This document shows, piece by piece, positions 61,366 through 64,000 of a stretch of 64,000 nt of DNA (position 1 is the stretch's first letter; every line of letters begins with the position of its first letter). Origin of the DNA: JBDGYW01 sp964580055. Its GTDB lineage: Bacteria > Gemmatimonadota > Gemmatimonadetes > Gemmatimonadales > GWC2-71-9. Below the pieces are notes generated by a model. The model was not told the DNA's origin. It did no database searches and saw only the letters and a list, made by a program, of their open reading frames with translations. The DNA lies in NCBI GenBank assembly GCA_964580055.1, contig CAZOJI010000026.1, forward strand, positions 1 to 64,000. The letters are read 5' to 3'. The translations under genes were made by a program, and so were the position numbers.

Positions 61366-62499
61366 CTACTGCCCCACCACCTCCTCGCACAACTCCAGGT
61401 GCGCCTCGACCATCCGATCGAGCGTGAACCGCTCTTCGGCCCGCTGTCTTCCCGCCCGTCCCATCTTGGCGCGCATCTCGGGGTCACCCGCCATTTGCTG
61501 CATCGCGTTGCGGAGGGCACCGGCATCGCCTGGAGGGACCTCGAGACCGGTTACACCTGCTGCGTTCACCTCCCTCACACCCGATTCGAGCGCGGTCGTT
61601 ATCACCGGCGTGCCACATCCCATGGATTCGATCAGCGAGATGCCGAACATCTCGGCCGGTGTGGTGCTCGGCAACACGAAGTAGTCGGCCGCGCGGTAAT
61701 AGTCGGGCAACTCTGCGGTGCTTACTCTCCCCACCAGAACCACCTGTCTGCCGAGGTTGCGTCGCGAGATCTCCGTGCTCAGTAATTGGCGCAGAGGCCC
61801 ATCTCCAGCGACAACGACATTGAGGCTGGTTCCCTCTACCGCCTGCAGCAACACGTCCAGCCCCTTGTAGGAAACCAGACGCCCCACGAAGAGCCCTACG
61901 GGGCCAAAGGAGAGATCGGGAAAAGACGGAGGCCTGGGAGGGTCGGGTACCGCAGAGGGAGAAAAGACCGTCTCATCGATTCCGAACGGTATGATGCGAG
62001 CCTTCTGACGCCCCGCTTCGCCAAGGTCGGCCGACTGCAGGCGATGTGACTCGGTGGCCATCACCGTTGCAGCGGATCTGCGCGCGACGGCGCGTGCCAG
62101 CGGCCGCAGCAACGATCCGGCAATCCGCTGTCGCTGTACGTCGGAATGGTGAAAGACCAAGATCCGTTGCCGCGGATGCAGGAGTAAAGCGAGGTCCGCC
62201 AGGGGATGAGGCCTGTGAGTGTACACCACGTCGGCCTTTCGCCCAGCAGCCTTGAGGTAGCCCGGCGCCAACGGCTGAGACCAAAGCATACCGTATGTGC
62301 ACAGCCGGTGTATCTCGACGCCTTTCTCGTCGATCTTGGGCTCGTTGCCGCACCACTTGCCCGCCCAACTGGACCCCATGGCACAGACAACGCTCACCTC
62401 GTGCCCGCGCTTCGCCGCTCCCTGAGCCAAGGCCGCCACGACATACTCGAGTCCCCCGGGGTCAGGGGGATAGAACTTGCTGAGGTGCAGGATTTTCAC
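61366..62499 (-). CDS. GT4-family glycosyltransferase
   Basis: A 377-residue GT-B enzyme. The N-terminus MKILHLSKFYPPDPGGLEYVVAALAQG (Gly-rich loop of GT4), the C-domain VGLFVGRLVSYKGLDVLLQAV and the E-x7-E motif FGISLIESMGCGTPVI are clear. It adds a sugar from a nucleotide donor to a lipid-linked or surface glycan. The start overlaps the next gene upstream by four bases, so both belong to an envelope polysaccharide operon continuing beyond the window. Acceptor and donor are unknown. Confidence 0.92.
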   Translation of the reverse strand: MKILHLSKFYPPDPGGLEYVVAALAQGAAKRGHEVSVVCAMGSSWAGKWCGNEPKIDEKGVEIHRLCTYGMLWSQPLAPGYLKAAGRKADVVYTHRPHPLADLALLLHPRQRILVFHHSDVQRQRIAGSLLRPLARAVARRSAATVMATESHRLQSADLGEAGRQKARIIPFGIDETVFSPSAVPDPPRPPSFPDLSFGPVGLFVGRLVSYKGLDVLLQAVEGTSLNVVVAGDGPLRQLLSTEISRRNLGRQVVLVGRVSTAELPDYYRAADYFVLPSTTPAEMFGISLIESMGCGTPVITTALESGVREVNAAGVTGLEVPPGDAGALRNAMQQMAGDPEMRAKMGRAGRQRAEERFTLDRMVEAHLELCEEVVGQ

Positions 62500-63962
62500 G
62501 TCTGGAAGATCGACTTCGCCGCTATTCTGCCGCCGGCTCGCGAGAGTGCGGGTTGAACGAGATCCAGCAGAAGGTTGAGATCGAGAACCAGAGCCCTCCT
62601 ACCCAAACGTCTTCTGAGGCGCAGTTCGCCAACCCAGCCGGCTCCCTCGAAAGGGCACACTACCTCCCACTCGTCCGAGCCCCGTTCCGGGCGTCCCTCG
62701 ACGAAGTAACCGTTGGCGAGGGTCCAGGCCTTCGTATTCCCGCGGCGCTCCTCCGCCAGGCCGGCGGTGAGAACCACGGCGTCGAATTCGGACTCGGTGA
62801 GCAGAACTGACAGTCCTGCTTGGAGATCGTCCATGTTCTCCGCGTTCATCAACCGTTCGATAGCACGCCTTACCTGCACGTTCGCGGCAACGACCTTCGC
62901 CTGGAGAACTCCCCGTCTGGCGAGGCGAGCGAGTTCGTTGATCTCATGCAGTCGCAGGTGCCGGGCGATGATCCACACTCCCGCTCCGATGGCGATCATC
63001 GCCACGGCGTGGGAGCGCACACCCGTATCCAGGAACAGCATTGCACCGAGTGCGAACGCCATGCTGGCGGCGTACACCATGCCCGCGACCTGCCGCGCCG
63101 ACAGACCGGCGCGCGCGAGATGGTGGTGCACGTGGTCGTGATCTCTCTGAAACAAGGGCTGGCCCCGCACCACCCTGCGAATCAGCGTGATACCCGTATC
63201 GAGCACGGGTACTCCAAACGCGAGAATGGGCACGCCGATAACGACCAGGGTCGGCCCTTTGGTCGAGCCCTCCACGGCCAGGCCGGCAAGCAGAAAACCC
63301 ACCAGAAGGCTCCCAGAGTCACCGAGGTAGGCTCTAGCGGGAGGAAAGTTGAATGGTAGGAATCCAAGTAGAGAGCCAGCCAGTGCGGCCGTGACTAGTC
63401 CGATCGCCGGATGGCCCAGAGTGACCGACATGATGAAGATGGCGGTGGCCGCGAAGAAGGCCGATCCCGCGGCGACCCCGTCGGCGCCGTCGAGCAGATT
63501 GAACGCGTTGCTGATGCCCAAGAGCCAGATAACCGTTACCACGCAACTGCCTACAACACCCAGTTCCAGGTTGGTGAGAGGGAACGAAACGATTTGTATG
63601 CGAACCCCTAATGCGAACACCGCCAGCGCTATGAGGATCTGCACGGCCAGCTTCACCCATGCGGAGAGCGGCCTCACGTCATCGACGCTGCCGAGCAAGA
63701 GAATCGCGAATGCGCCAATCGAGACGGCACGCAGCGATTCGGCCGTGCCAAGGAGGGTGGCCCCGGCCGGTGTGAAGATCACGCCGACGACGAGAAGCGA
63801 AACCGCGGTGCCAAGTGCGAGCGCCCATCCCCCCACCCGTGGCACCGGTGGAGACTGCGTGTCGTCAATTGCGCCGGCTCTCGCCGCTACCGACATGAGA
63901 AGCGGCATCAGCACGAACGCGAAGGTGCCGGCGACAACCAGCACTACGAGATATGAGCCCAA
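62496..63962 (-). CDS. Polyprenyl-phosphate sugar-1-phosphate transferase (WecA/MraY family) with C-terminal soluble tail
   Basis: A 488-residue protein. Residues 1-330 hold about eleven hydrophobic helices with the family motifs GSVDDVRPLSAW, SNAFNLLDGADGVAAG (Mg-binding Asp) and the cytosolic HDHVHHHLARAG. It would load a HexNAc-1-phosphate onto undecaprenyl phosphate to start a glycan. The last 150 residues form a soluble extension (RRAIERLMNAENMDDLQAGLSVLLTESEFDAVVL ... EWEVVCPFEGAGWVGELRLRR) not found in E. coli WecA and looking like a degenerate GAF-type domain. No other gene follows before the window edge. Confidence 0.9.
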   Translation of the reverse strand: MGSYLVVLVVAGTFAFVLMPLLMSVAARAGAIDDTQSPPVPRVGGWALALGTAVSLLVVGVIFTPAGATLLGTAESLRAVSIGAFAILLLGSVDDVRPLSAWVKLAVQILIALAVFALGVRIQIVSFPLTNLELGVVGSCVVTVIWLLGISNAFNLLDGADGVAAGSAFFAATAIFIMSVTLGHPAIGLVTAALAGSLLGFLPFNFPPARAYLGDSGSLLVGFLLAGLAVEGSTKGPTLVVIGVPILAFGVPVLDTGITLIRRVVRGQPLFQRDHDHVHHHLARAGLSARQVAGMVYAASMAFALGAMLFLDTGVRSHAVAMIAIGAGVWIIARHLRLHEINELARLARRGVLQAKVVAANVQVRRAIERLMNAENMDDLQAGLSVLLTESEFDAVVLTAGLAEERRGNTKAWTLANGYFVEGRPERGSDEWEVVCPFEGAGWVGELRLRRRLGRRALVLDLNLLLDLVQPALSRAGGRIAAKSIFQT

Positions 63963-64000
63963 GGGCCTTCCGCTCCTTATGCCTGGGTCCCTAAGATACT

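Noticed and set aside
61355..61375. A further copy of the GGTAGG octamer repeat near the glycosyltransferase stop
   Set aside because: Only one and a half imperfect units are visible (GGTCGGTAGGG on the minus strand); too short to call.

Overview
The window is a chromosomal segment of a Gram-negative, moderately GC-rich bacterium. It encodes outer-membrane barrel proteins, a lipobox lipoprotein and an M1 peptidase with a signal peptide. RNase Y, MutS2, an RsbU/RsbW/STAS partner-switch set, a very large periplasmic-propeller hybrid histidine kinase and a WecA/MraY-type transferase with a soluble C-terminal tail occur together. This mix and the gene order (infC-rpmI-rplT-pheS-pheT-zapA-rny-folD-xseA-xseB-ispA-dxs-nadK-recN) argue against Proteobacteria. 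They fit the FCB side of the tree, most likely Gemmatimonadota or a neighbour. The placement is an inference from layout, not from a database search.

Layout. (1) 1-3.5 kb is accessory DNA: the 3' end of an IS transposase, a VapC-type toxin gene cut short next to it with its antitoxin-like partner, a hipBA pair, and a divergent gene with a PD-(D/E)XK-like signature. (2) 3.7-15 kb holds plus-strand surface and transport genes: an M1 peptidase, a decayed BNR-repeat gene (minus strand), three small or hypothetical genes, a ClC channel with CBS domains, a FadL/OmpP1-type porin, a GDSL lipoprotein and a further outer-membrane protein. (3) 15-49.6 kb is almost unbroken minus-strand housekeeping DNA with many 1-4 nt stop/start overlaps. 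It covers isoprenoid and NADP synthesis, DNA repair (recN, xseAB, recJ, mutS2), translation (infC, rpmI, rplT, pheST, rpsU), RNA turnover and division (rny, zapA), rRNA methylation (rsmA, rsmD), CoA and acetate metabolism (coaD, pta), replication (dnaG), heat shock (dnaJ, hrcA), hemW, dprA and obgE. (4) 49.7-57.2 kb carries a tRNA-Val with integration-site-like repeats, a Ser/Thr kinase, an Old Yellow Enzyme-type oxidoreductase and a 1415-residue hybrid sensor kinase. (5) 57.2-61.1 kb is a decaying defence/toxin-antitoxin patch ending at tRNA-Ile(CAU): an AbiE system with a one-base frameshift, a truncated HicA with an intact HicB-like partner, and a broken XRE regulator. (6) 61.3-64 kb starts an envelope polysaccharide locus (GT4 glycosyltransferase and polyprenyl-phosphate sugar-1-phosphate transferase).

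Points most worth a second look: an attenuator-like terminator with a complementary upstream segment in the infC leader, together with a likely CTG start for infC; tandem octamers inserted inside the coding region of a metallo-beta-lactamase-fold gene; a long inverted repeat of ATGTCCA-type words between the ClC and FadL genes; the hipBA/nuclease divergent cassette; and the AbiE frameshift in a homopolymer. I found no convincing new multi-gene system. The hipBA-nuclease cassette is the best candidate.
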